Shown here in pieces: positions 1 through 7,608 of a stretch of 64,000 bases of DNA. Numbering within the stretch: the stretch's first letter is position 1; each line of letters begins with the position of its first letter. Source of the stretch: Bacteroidota bacterium (GTDB taxonomy: Bacteria; Bacteroidota; Bacteroidia; 2-12-FULL-35-15); NCBI GenBank assembly GCA_005772895.1, contig SXIH01000028.1, positions 62,001 to 126,000 on the forward strand. The letters run 5' to 3'. The notes below the pieces were generated by a model. That model worked only from the letters and a program-made list of their open reading frames with translations, was not told the origin of the DNA and made no database searches. The position numbers were made by a program, and so were the translations under genes.

Positions 1-4
1 AAGT

Positions 5-352
5 ATGATATTCAGTTATAAATCAAACAAACAAGGCGAAATCAATACCTACCTTTTTTATGGTGAGTTAATTGATCGCGGACAAGCAACATCTTTATTA
101 GATGAAATAGAAATTGCTGTTGCAAAAAACGAAAATAAAATTCTTTTAAATCTTGCTGACTTAAAATATTTAAACAGCAGTGGCTTAAATATTATTATCA
201 ATATCCTAACTAAAGCGCGCAAATCAGGTGGAGATGTTGCAATTTGCAACGTAAATAAAAAAATCACAGAATTGCTGATCATCACTAAATTGAATAGTGT
301 ATTTAATGTATGTGATTCTGCAGAACAAGGAATTGCGATTTTAAATAAGTAG
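5..352 (+). CDS. STAS-domain protein, anti-anti-sigma type
   Basis: A stand-alone STAS domain of 115 residues. Such proteins normally bind an anti-sigma or switch kinase and are controlled by phosphorylation of one serine. The diagnostic stretch LKYLNSSGLNIIINIL carries Ser58-Ser59-Gly60, where SpoIIAA-type proteins have the phosphorylated serine. The domain fills the whole protein and no other domain is visible. The ATG lies only five bases into the window, so an upstream start cannot be excluded, but the length already fits a complete STAS domain. No kinase or phosphatase is adjacent; the nearest PP2C-type phosphatase is at 20533. The family call is solid, the partner unknown. Confidence 0.85.
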   Translation: MIFSYKSNKQGEINTYLFYGELIDRGQATSLLDEIEIAVAKNENKILLNLADLKYLNSSGLNIIINILTKARKSGGDVAICNVNKKITELLIITKLNSVFNVCDSAEQGIAILNK

Positions 353-475
353 ACAGTCAACAATAGACAAAAAGTCAAAAAAAAGAAAAAATTCAAAAGT
401 GTTTATAAGCTTGTATAACAAAAGTATAGCACACACAGATTGGTATATTCGTAAAAATTCGTAATTCGTAGTTGT

Positions 476-1756
476 ATGAAAGTAGATGTATTGTTAGGTC
501 TTCAGTGGGGAGACGAAGGAAAAGGTAAAATTGTAGATGTTTTAACTCCGAAATACGATATCATTGGTCGTTTTCAAGGTGGCCCGAATGCCGGGCACAC
601 ATTGGAGTTCAATGGTATTAAACATGTTTTAAGAACTATTCCATCCGGCATTTTTCATGAAAAATCCATCAATATTATTGGGAATGGTGTAGTAATTGAC
701 CCCGTTGTTTTTATTGCAGAGATTGATGCATTAATTAAAATGGGTGTTGATGTTAAATCAAAATTATTACTTTCTACAAAAGCACATTTAATTTTACCAT
801 CTCACCGTTTGTTGGATGCCGCTTCAGAAGCAGCAAAGGGAAAAGAAAAAATAGGTTCTACACTTAAAGGAATTGGTCCAACATATATGGACAAAACCGG
901 AAGAAACGGAATTCGCATTGGCGATATTTCTTTACCAAACTTTAAAGATAAATACAAAGCTTTGGTGGAAAAGCACAAACAAATGCTTGCTCACCATAAT
1001 TTCCCTTATGATCTTGCTTCAATGGAACCTGAATGGTTTGCTGCAATTGAATCATTAAAAAAATACCAGCAAATTGAAAGTGAGCATTATATCAATGATG
1101 CTTATAAGAACAACAAAGCCATTTTAGCTGAAGGCGCGCAAGGTTCCTTGTTAGATATTGATTTTGGTTCTTATCCATTTGTAACATCTTCAAATACAAT
1201 TTGTGCGGGAGCTTGTACCGGATTAGGCATTGCACCAAACCGAATCGGAAAAGTTTTTGGAATATTTAAAGCATATTGCACCCGTGTAGGTAGCGGCCCC
1301 TTCCCTACTGAATTGCACGATGAAATTGGAGATAAAATCAGAAACAATGGTCGCGAATTTGGCTCTGTAACAGGCCGCCCGAGAAGAACTGGATGGTTAG
1401 ATCTTCCGGCATTAAAATATGCTGTAATGATTAATGGAGTTACCGAGTTAATGATGATGAAAGCTGACATTTTAAGTGGATTCGAAACTATTCAAGTTTG
1501 CACGCACTACAACTATCAAGGTAAAAAAATCGATTATTTACCATATGACTGTTCGCCTGAATTACTTTCCCCAGTATATACATCATTAAAAGGCTGGAAT
1601 CAAGACTTAACAGGACTTAGCAGTCCGGAACAAATGCCCGAAGCACTAAACGAATACATTTCATTCATAGAAAAAGAAGTAGGTGTACCAATTTCTATCG
1701 TTTCTGTTGGTCCGGATCGTACTCAAACACTCATGCGTAAGAAAGAATTGGTATAG
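476..1756 (+). CDS. purA: Adenylosuccinate synthetase
   Basis: Catalyses GTP-dependent condensation of IMP with aspartate, the first step from IMP to AMP, in the cytosol. The N-terminus has the GDEGKGK loop with the catalytic Asp13, and GPNAGHT supplies His41. The IMP/GTP-binding stretch GSGPFPTEL and the C-terminal SVGPDRTQT are also present. At 426 residues it is full length for a bacterial enzyme. A TATATTCG box at 444-451 could be its -7 element. The 45 bases before the ATG hold a CGTAATTCGTAGT phrase that recurs in front of ridA. The stop is followed after 36 bp by an OstA-like gene, possibly cotranscribed. Confidence 0.98.
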   Translation: MKVDVLLGLQWGDEGKGKIVDVLTPKYDIIGRFQGGPNAGHTLEFNGIKHVLRTIPSGIFHEKSINIIGNGVVIDPVVFIAEIDALIKMGVDVKSKLLLSTKAHLILPSHRLLDAASEAAKGKEKIGSTLKGIGPTYMDKTGRNGIRIGDISLPNFKDKYKALVEKHKQMLAHHNFPYDLASMEPEWFAAIESLKKYQQIESEHYINDAYKNNKAILAEGAQGSLLDIDFGSYPFVTSSNTICAGACTGLGIAPNRIGKVFGIFKAYCTRVGSGPFPTELHDEIGDKIRNNGREFGSVTGRPRRTGWLDLPALKYAVMINGVTELMMMKADILSGFETIQVCTHYNYQGKKIDYLPYDCSPELLSPVYTSLKGWNQDLTGLSSPEQMPEALNEYISFIEKEVGVPISIVSVGPDRTQTLMRKKELV

Positions 1757-1792
1757 TAATTGCCTGTAAGCAGCACCATTTATACCAACATA

Positions 1793-3496
1793 ATGACATA
1801 TACAGGAAATAAAAATTTGATCACCATAAAAATAAGATCGGTTTTATTTCCTGTTTTTTATTTCCTGCTTTTTATTCCTCTCCTCTCCCATTCTCAAAGC
1901 GAAATTAAATCCGGTGGAAAAAAAATAAAAATAGAACATGCCGGCTCATTACAATTTGATAAAAAATTGGGAAATGGTGCACAGCGGTTAATTGGTGACG
2001 TACGATTCCGTCAAGACAATGCATTGATGTTTTGCGACAGCGCCTATTTGTACAAAGACAATTCTTTAGACGCATTCGGACACATACATATTCAGGAAGG
2101 CGACAGCATACACTTGTATGGTGAATTATTAAAATACAATGGAAATACAAAAAAGGCTTTAATTACAAAAAATGTTGTTGTAAATAAAGGCGATATGCAA
2201 TTGACCACAGATGAATTAAATTATGATATTGCCACAAGTGTTGGTTATTATGTAACTCCGGCACGTATTGTAAATAAAGAAAATACACTTACAAGCAATA
2301 CAGGTTACTTCTTTGCAAAAAGCAACGACCTTACATTCAAAAAAAATGTTGTGTTAACCAATCCACAATTTGTTATCAATTGTGATACCATGCGTTACAA
2401 TACTTCAACAAAGATTACTTACTTTCTTGGTCCTACAACAATAAAAAGCAAAGACAATTTAATATATGCTGAAGATGGCTGGTACGATACTTATAATGAT
2501 CAGTCGCGTTTCAGCAAAAATTCCTATATCCTTACAAAAGAGCAAAAAATGTATGGTGACAGTTTGTATTACGACAGAAAGAAAGGAATTGGAAGAGCAA
2601 TTAAAAATGTACAAATAATCGACACTACTCAAAATCTTAATATCAAAGGAGATTATGCTGTTCACTATGAGTTTAAAGATTTGTCATTGGTCACAGGCAA
2701 TGCTTTAATGACACAGATATATGAAAAGGACACACTTTATTTGCATGCAGACACTTTAAAAGCAATTGGCAACAATAAAGCAAACAGTAAAAATCGTTCC
2801 GGAGAAAAAAATGCTGCTAAGGATCAAAAAGAACAAGCTTCAAAAGATAAACCACCCGTACTAAAACGGAAAATTAAAGAAATGAAAATTGTTGGAAAGG
2901 ATACAACGATCATTTATGAAATGGTTAAAACCGACACTCAACAGCTTTTTGCTTACCACAAAGTAAAATTTTTTAAAAACGATTTACAGGGAAAATGTGA
3001 TTCGCTGTATTACAGCACAGTTGACTCATCCATGCGAATGTTCGGGCAACCCGTATTGTGGTCGGACGAAAATCAATTAACTTCGGATAGTATAAAAGTT
3101 ATTACCGGGAGTAAATCGATTCGTTCCATTGAGTTGAAAGGAGCTGCGTTTATAGTTTCCGAAGAAGACAGCTTGCGGTTTAACCAGATCAGAGGTAAAA
3201 CGATGAAAGGATATTTTCAAAAAAATAAATTGTATTTAGTAAATGTTGAAGGAAATGGACAAACATTGTATTATATAAAAGAAAAAGATGAACTAAAAGC
3301 TGTAAACAGAGCCGATTGCAGTGACCTGAAAGTTTACCTCAAAAATAACAAAGTAGATAAAATAACATTTATTACAAAACCCGATGCAACACTTTTTCCT
3401 TTGGATCAAGTAAATGTGAAAGAATTAAAATTAAAAGATTTTAACTGGAGAAAAAAAGACAGACCAAACACACCAAAAGAAATTTTTATTTGGTAA
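1793..3496 (+). CDS. OstA/LptA-like periplasmic LPS-transport protein
   Basis: A secreted protein built of repeating OstA-type beta units, the fold of the LptA bridge that carries LPS across the periplasm. Recurrent turns such as CDSAYLYKDNSLDAFG, YGDSLYYDRKKG and CDSLYYSTVDSSMRMFG mark the repeats. A hydrophobic stretch at about residues 17-33 followed by SHSQS looks like a signal peptide. A lysine-rich low-complexity insert lies at about residues 326-352. An in-frame TTG at 1760 would add 11 residues; the ATG at 1793 is preferred because it places the signal peptide near the N-terminus. At 567 residues it is much longer than enterobacterial LptA. An LptD-like gene (10008) and an LptF/G-like gene (59976) lie in the same window. 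Confidence 0.8.
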   Translation: MTYTGNKNLITIKIRSVLFPVFYFLLFIPLLSHSQSEIKSGGKKIKIEHAGSLQFDKKLGNGAQRLIGDVRFRQDNALMFCDSAYLYKDNSLDAFGHIHIQEGDSIHLYGELLKYNGNTKKALITKNVVVNKGDMQLTTDELNYDIATSVGYYVTPARIVNKENTLTSNTGYFFAKSNDLTFKKNVVLTNPQFVINCDTMRYNTSTKITYFLGPTTIKSKDNLIYAEDGWYDTYNDQSRFSKNSYILTKEQKMYGDSLYYDRKKGIGRAIKNVQIIDTTQNLNIKGDYAVHYEFKDLSLVTGNALMTQIYEKDTLYLHADTLKAIGNNKANSKNRSGEKNAAKDQKEQASKDKPPVLKRKIKEMKIVGKDTTIIYEMVKTDTQQLFAYHKVKFFKNDLQGKCDSLYYSTVDSSMRMFGQPVLWSDENQLTSDSIKVITGSKSIRSIELKGAAFIVSEEDSLRFNQIRGKTMKGYFQKNKLYLVNVEGNGQTLYYIKEKDELKAVNRADCSDLKVYLKNNKVDKITFITKPDATLFPLDQVNVKELKLKDFNWRKKDRPNTPKEIFIW

Positions 3497-3509
3497 AAAA
3501 AACACAAAC

Positions 3510-4001
3510 ATGAAACTATTCATTTATTCTATCCTTTTATTATTTATTGCTCCTTGCAATAGTTCTAAAAATTTAACAGGAAGTTCAAAAAATGATGTCC
3601 CTAAAGCAACCATTATTTACCAAACAACACCCTGTTTTGGACGTTGTCCGCTTTATACACTAACTATAAGTGGAGAAACGAACACAGCAACATTTGTTGG
3701 TACAAAACACACTGAAAAGATTGGCACCTATGTCAAATCCATCTCAAATGAAGAATTGAATGCTTTTGTTAAAGCATTTGACGCAGCACAATTTTTTTCT
3801 TTGAACGATGAATATTTAGGAAGCATAACTGATTTTCCGATTAAATACATTACTTACACATACAATGGGAAAACAAAAAAGATAAAAACAAGAAGTGGCG
3901 TACCCGAAGCATTGACTAAACTGGAAAAAACGCTGAATGATTATGCGGTAAGTGAAGAAGGGTGGAAAAAAACAGAGGACGGTTCTAATTCTAAAGATTA
4001 A
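3510..4001 (+). CDS. DUF6438-type putative lipoprotein
   Basis: A small envelope protein of unknown function. The N-terminus is a short hydrophobic helix ending in IAPC at residues 13-16, which reads as a lipobox with lipidated Cys16. The body contains TPCFGRCPLYTLTISG, the hallmark of the DUF6438 family (two cysteines in a CFGxCPxY context), followed by GTYVKSISNEELNAF. It starts 13 bp after the OstA-like gene and may be cotranscribed. Its last four bases overlap the end of the convergent gene at 3998. Family assignment is from memory of the motif; the biochemical role is unknown. Confidence 0.7.
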   Translation: MKLFIYSILLLFIAPCNSSKNLTGSSKNDVPKATIIYQTTPCFGRCPLYTLTISGETNTATFVGTKHTEKIGTYVKSISNEELNAFVKAFDAAQFFSLNDEYLGSITDFPIKYITYTYNGKTKKIKTRSGVPEALTKLEKTLNDYAVSEEGWKKTEDGSNSKD

Positions 4002-4480
4002 GCCAGCACTCTGCTTTGCCAACTTTGTTTCAATGGAACTTCCCATTGTGAATCAAACGCTTCTTTCGAAGCCACCATATTATTAAAAACAATAGTAGAT
4101 TCATTTACTATTCCCTGAGAAGCTAATTTTTCAAATTCAGATAACTTACAAACTTTAATTTCATTTGAACTACGATAAGCAACTTGCATCCTGTCAAATA
4201 AATTCAAACCTAATTTTTGTTCGAGTTCTTTTACAAAATGAACAGATTTATCGATACTACAGCCACTTGCCAAAGCTAGTTTTTCGTCTACTGCAATTAC
4301 TACAAACAAATTATGAAGTACATCAAAACTAGCTTTTAAGCTTGCCCCGTGAGCGGACCAATCAGAAATAAATTTCAATCCTTCTTCTTCAACAGCCTTC
4401 ACCTCAGCATCAGATAAAATTCTGTTGCTTTGATAAACCCATAAACGGGCATCTTGAGGCATATTAGTAAGTTTTGTCAT
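3998..4480 (-). CDS. Conserved Bacteroidota protein of unknown function
   Basis: A soluble 160-residue protein starting TKLTNMPQDARLWVYQS and containing VKAVEEEGLKFISDW and ALASGCSIDKSVHFVKEL. Homologs in Bacteroidota are often labelled ABC transporter ATPase, but no Walker A, Walker B or signature motif is present here, so that label should not be copied. No signal peptide or membrane helix is visible. The gene is convergent with the DUF6438 gene, overlapping it by four bases at the stops. A GIY-YIG cassette sits immediately upstream of its start. I do not recognise a function. Confidence 0.75.
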   Translation of the reverse strand: MTKLTNMPQDARLWVYQSNRILSDAEVKAVEEEGLKFISDWSAHGASLKASFDVLHNLFVVIAVDEKLALASGCSIDKSVHFVKELEQKLGLNLFDRMQVAYRSSNEIKVCKLSEFEKLASQGIVNESTIVFNNMVASKEAFDSQWEVPLKQSWQSRVLA

Positions 4481-4507
4481 TCTGTTTTAGATAATTTTGT
4501 GCGAGTG

Positions 4508-4536
4508 GTCATCCTGAACTTGTTTCAGGATCTGCG
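4508..4536. repeat. Left 29-bp inverted repeat of GIY-YIG cassette
   Basis: This 29-bp sequence is the exact reverse complement of 4833-4861. It contains its own palindrome, ATCCTGAA and TTCAGGAT around the loop CTTGT. Read on the minus strand it encodes the last eight residues (ADPETSSG) and the TGA stop of the GIY-YIG protein. It is a REP-like sequence; the two copies bracket the gene. Confidence 0.9.
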
Positions 4537-4823
4537 GGTAAGCCAATGTTAATCAAATCTAACATCTCAGGGTTTACCGACTTTATTAAATTTATTTTCC
4601 AGTCGCGATGCCGTCTTTTTAATTGTTTCTCCCTATTAATCGCCTGATCTATCCCAAATATTCTTTCAAAATATACTAAATCAAACAATTTGTATTTACT
4701 AGTAAAAGTAGAACCAACTCCTGCTTTATGTTGAGCAACCCTTGCTTCTAAATCACTAGTAACACCTATGTAAAATGTAGTTCTTTTAACATTGCTCATA
4801 ATATAAACATAGCCTATCTTCAT
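4509..4823 (-). CDS. GIY-YIG domain nuclease (UPF0213/YhbQ-like), repeat-flanked
   Basis: A small single-domain endonuclease-like protein. The GIY-YIG core is GYVYIMSN followed by TFYIGVTSDLEARVAQHK, with the catalytic Arg in LEARV. The conserved Glu/Asn region reads FGIDQAINREKQLKR, and WKINLI follows. The open frame extends 15 codons upstream, but these translate the flanking palindrome (HPELVSGSA), so the ATG at 4823 giving 104 residues is preferred. The last residues and stop are likewise supplied by the left repeat. The gene thus fills the space between two perfect 29-bp inverted repeats. Family members are single-strand or structure-specific nucleases; a role in spreading the repeat is inference. 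Confidence 0.88.
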   Translation of the reverse strand: MKIGYVYIMSNVKRTTFYIGVTSDLEARVAQHKAGVGSTFTSKYKLFDLVYFERIFGIDQAINREKQLKRRHRDWKINLIKSVNPEMLDLINIGLPADPETSSG

Positions 4824-4832
4824 ACTCCTTCG

Positions 4833-4861
4833 CGCAGATCCTGAAACAAGTTCAGGATGAC
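4833..4861. repeat. Right 29-bp inverted repeat of GIY-YIG cassette
   Basis: Perfect inverted partner of 4508-4536, with the same internal hairpin. It lies 10 bp upstream of the preferred GIY-YIG start. Together the two repeats delimit a 354-bp unit, 4508-4861, between two unrelated genes. No clear target-site duplication is visible outside the repeats. Confidence 0.9.
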
Positions 4862-4879
4862 GCCACACACAGTTTATTT

Positions 4880-5677
4880 TTATAAGTCCTTGGCTTGGGC
4901 AATCAATTCTGCCACATCTAATACTTTAACGGTATTTTCTTTATTAAAGTGTTTCACTCCGTCTGTCATCATGGTATTACAAAAAGGACAACCAACTGCT
5001 ATCACATCAGGATTTAATGCTAATGCTTCTTCACTTCTTTCTATGTTCACTTCTTTGTTTCCTTTTTCCGCTTCTTTAAACATTTGTGCGCCACCTGCTC
5101 CACAACACAAACCGTTGGCTTTAGAGCGTTTCATCTCCATCAACTCGGCATCCAAATTTATCATTACTGAACGTGGTGCTTCGTAAACATCGTTCGCTCT
5201 CCCCAAATAACACGGATCATGAAAAGTAATTTTTTTTCCTTTAAAACTTCCTCCTTCAATTTTTATTCTTCCGCTGTTTAATAAATCCTGTAACAATTGA
5301 GTGTGATGTATCACTTCATAATTTCCACCCAATGCCGGGTATTCATTTTTTAATGTATTGAAACAATGCGGACAACCGGTTACAATCTTTTTTACTTCAT
5401 AACCATTCAATACATTTATGTTTGTCATGGCCTGCATTTGAAACAAAAATTCATTTCCTGCACGTTTTGCCGGATCACCAGTACAACTTTCTTCTGTTCC
5501 CAACACTGCAAATTTTACATTCGCATGGTTTAATATTTTAACGATTGCTTTTGTAATTTTTTTAGCTCTGTCATCAAAACTACCGGCACAACCTACCCAA
5601 AATAAAATTTCGGGAGATTCTCCTTTAGCCAAATAATCGGCCATTGTTGGTACTATCAAAGGTTGATTTTCACTCAT
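4880..5677 (-). CDS. CCG-domain iron-sulfur protein (HdrB/LutA-like)
   Basis: A cytosolic iron-sulfur oxidoreductase subunit with two cysteine-rich CCG domains, as in heterodisulfide reductase subunit B, GlpC and LutA. The first domain shows CAGSFDDRAKK and CPHCFNTLKNEYP. The second shows HDPCYLGR, CCGAGGAQMF and VGCPFCNTMMTDG. At 265 residues it is a normal length. Together with the membrane ferredoxin-like protein at 6244 it probably forms a two-subunit electron-transfer module with a quinone- or ETF-linked partner; that partner is not in the window. A HAD-like gene separates the two subunits, and the 149-bp gap upstream carries two palindromic repeats. Confidence 0.85.
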   Translation of the reverse strand: MSENQPLIVPTMADYLAKGESPEILFWVGCAGSFDDRAKKITKAIVKILNHANVKFAVLGTEESCTGDPAKRAGNEFLFQMQAMTNINVLNGYEVKKIVTGCPHCFNTLKNEYPALGGNYEVIHHTQLLQDLLNSGRIKIEGGSFKGKKITFHDPCYLGRANDVYEAPRSVMINLDAELMEMKRSKANGLCCGAGGAQMFKEAEKGNKEVNIERSEEALALNPDVIAVGCPFCNTMMTDGVKHFNKENTVKVLDVAELIAQAKDL

Positions 5678-5722
5678 TGTTTAATTCTATTTTCTAATAA
5701 ACATTCTCATCAATCTCCCTAA

Positions 5723-5740
5723 CCCTCTTTTCAAAGAGGG
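5723..5740. repeat. 18-bp palindrome CCCTCTTT-TC-AAAGAGGG
   Basis: Two perfect 8-bp arms with a 2-bp loop in the gap between the HAD-like gene and the CCG-domain gene. No T-run follows on either strand, so it is not an ordinary intrinsic terminator. It resembles other short intergenic palindromes in this window. Confidence 0.7.
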
Positions 5741-5785
5741 AATAGATTCTTCTACCATTTAATTTAATACTACAAACAATCATTT

Positions 5786-5810
5786 TGTCACCCTGAGCGG
5801 AGTCGAAGGG
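5786..5810 (+). repeat. Dispersed 25-bp repeat, family TGTCACCCTGAGCGG
   Basis: Identical over 25 bp to 12617-12641. The sequence starts TGTCACCCTGAGCGG and ends AGTCGAAGGG. It is intergenic, downstream of the HAD-like gene end at 5827. A diverged minus-strand copy lies at 18676 and an expanded one at 17085. Confidence 0.85.
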
Positions 5811-5826
5811 CACTCATTTTGTAAAT

Positions 5827-6240
5827 TTATTTTTCGAAAACCTCAATGGTAACTTCTTTCTGAATCAAATCTGTAAATCGTCCCTCATATCTTGTTGCAC
5901 GCACCATGTGATTATCTATCCAATGATAATTCCCTCCTCTTGGTTTTCCCATCAGCAATCCATGATATTTAAAACCATTGTCGGCCAACCATTGTTCCGT
6001 TACTTCTCTGTGCGCTTCAGTTCTTGATGTAAAAAACGTAATGATGTGTCCTTCATCAAACCATTTATTCAATGTAACTAACGCTTCAGGATACAAAGCA
6101 GCTGTTGCCATTCTCTCAGGTTGTTCATTCGGAATATCGTCACACACTGTTCCATCAATATCTATCAAATAGTTTTTCACGTTTGATGGTAATACCGGAC
6201 TAATCAATTGTCCGTTCTCTTCTTTTTCTATTAGATTCAT
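5827..6240 (-). CDS. HAD-like hydrolase domain protein
   Basis: A 137-residue single-domain protein with the HAD phosphatase motif I NYLIDIDGTVCDD near residue 26, motif II FFTSRTEAHREV, and a late acidic motif HWIDNH. It is the compact form without a large cap, common in Bacteroidota and sometimes labelled phosphoheptose isomerase; nothing here supports an isomerase. The substrate is unknown. It starts three bases after the stop of the membrane iron-sulfur gene at 6244, so the two are almost certainly cotranscribed. Hydrolase family is well supported, function is not. Confidence 0.8.
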   Translation of the reverse strand: MNLIEKEENGQLISPVLPSNVKNYLIDIDGTVCDDIPNEQPERMATAALYPEALVTLNKWFDEGHIITFFTSRTEAHREVTEQWLADNGFKYHGLLMGKPRGGNYHWIDNHMVRATRYEGRFTDLIQKEVTIEVFEK

Positions 6241-6243
6241 AAT

Positions 6244-7569
6244 TTATTCGTTCTTCCAGTTTAATCTATCCGCTTGGCTGAATTGCCATGGCGCTCCATT
6301 ATTTTCAATGTTTGTAAACATTCCGTTTAATTCACTTGGTGCCGAACTTTGCTCCATCACCATAAACCTTCGCATATCCATAATGATGCTCAATGGATCA
6401 ATATTAACTGGACATTCCTGAACACATGCATTACAAGATGTACATGCCCATAATTCTTCAGGAGTAATGTAATTACCCAACAATGATTTTCCATCATCTT
6501 TAAATTCTCCTTTATTGGCATCCATATTTTTTCCAACTTCTGCTAGTCTATCACGCGTATCCATCATTATTTTTCTTGGCGACAATAATTTTCCTGTGAT
6601 GTTTGCTGGACAAGAAGAAGTACATCTTCCACATTCGGTACAAGTGTATGCATCCAATAATTGTTTCCAAGATAAATCGGTTACGTCTTTTGCACCAAAA
6701 CGCATAGGAGTATTTGGGTCAACAACAGGTGGCACAAACGAAGGATCAAAAATAGCTTTCACTTCATTTGTCACAGATTCCATATTTGTAAATTTTCCTT
6801 TCGGTTCCAGATTGGAATAAAACACATTCGGAAATGCTAAAAGAATATGGAAATGTTTAGAGTAAGGTAAGTAATTTAAAAATCCTAAAACCATCACAAT
6901 GTGTCCCCACCATCCAATTCGTTCAATCATGTGCAAAGCTTCGGGCGACATTCCACCAAAAAGCATTGGTCCGATGTGGCTGCTAATGATTAAACCTAAT
7001 GAGCCCTCACCTAAATTCTCAGCATGTGATAATCCTTGTGAATAAAGCACCTCATCAGCACCATTCATCATAAAAATGAAACAGATTAATGTTAACTCAC
7101 TTATCAAAATTAAATTCGCATCTAATTTTGGCCATCCATTTAATTCACTTTTCACCAAACGGGGAACTTTCAATAAATTTCTTCGGGATAAAAATGCAAT
7201 TGTTCCAATAAATGCTAATACTGATAAAATTTCAATAAAGCTTACCATGAAAGTGTAGAATCCACCAAGCGATTCACGAAAAACACGATGACTGCCAATT
7301 GAGCCATCCAAAATAATTTCAATCAACTCAATTTGAGTAATTACAAATGCTGCATATAGAAACAAATGCAAAATAGCAGGGATAGGTCTCTCAAACATTT
7401 TCTTTTGTCCAAGGGCCACCAAAGTCATAATTTTTACACGCCCCGAAAATTTATCTTTTCGGTTAATATCTTTGCCCAATAAAATATTTCGTCTGACTTT
7501 GCGAGCATTGATGATAAAGAAAACTGCTCCTCCAAAGAATAATACAATAAAAATAATGCTTGAGATCAT
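6244..7569 (-). CDS. Membrane-bound 2x[4Fe-4S] protein (HdrC/GlpC-like)
   Basis: A fusion of an N-terminal membrane part and a C-terminal ferredoxin part. Hydrophobic helices at about residues 1-21, 65-90, 105-125, 150-175 and 215-235 resemble the quinol-linked cytochrome b subunits. The C-terminal half binds two clusters through CTECGRCTSSCP and CTSCNACVQECPVNIDP. This arrangement, paired with a CCG-domain subunit (4880), is that of Hdr-like or ETF:quinone-type electron-transfer complexes at the inner membrane. It lies 39 bp downstream of the MCE gene on the same strand. The electron donor and acceptor cannot be read from the sequence. Confidence 0.85.
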   Translation of the reverse strand: MISSIIFIVLFFGGAVFFIINARKVRRNILLGKDINRKDKFSGRVKIMTLVALGQKKMFERPIPAILHLFLYAAFVITQIELIEIILDGSIGSHRVFRESLGGFYTFMVSFIEILSVLAFIGTIAFLSRRNLLKVPRLVKSELNGWPKLDANLILISELTLICFIFMMNGADEVLYSQGLSHAENLGEGSLGLIISSHIGPMLFGGMSPEALHMIERIGWWGHIVMVLGFLNYLPYSKHFHILLAFPNVFYSNLEPKGKFTNMESVTNEVKAIFDPSFVPPVVDPNTPMRFGAKDVTDLSWKQLLDAYTCTECGRCTSSCPANITGKLLSPRKIMMDTRDRLAEVGKNMDANKGEFKDDGKSLLGNYITPEELWACTSCNACVQECPVNIDPLSIIMDMRRFMVMEQSSAPSELNGMFTNIENNGAPWQFSQADRLNWKNE

Positions 7570-7608
7570 ACTGAGAAAATTCTTAATCCAAAATTCTTAA
7601 ATCCTAAA

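Noticed and set aside
3998-4480. ABC transporter ATPase label for the 160-residue protein
   Set aside because: No Walker A, Walker B or signature motif is present; the label is a common carry-over.
4824-4868. Longer GIY-YIG start with N-terminal HPELVSGSA residues
   Set aside because: Those codons lie in the right-hand inverted repeat; the ATG at 4823 begins exactly at the conserved domain.
5723-5740. Intrinsic terminator of the HAD-like operon
   Set aside because: The hairpin has no T-run on either side and lies downstream of a palindromic repeat; kept as a repeat only.
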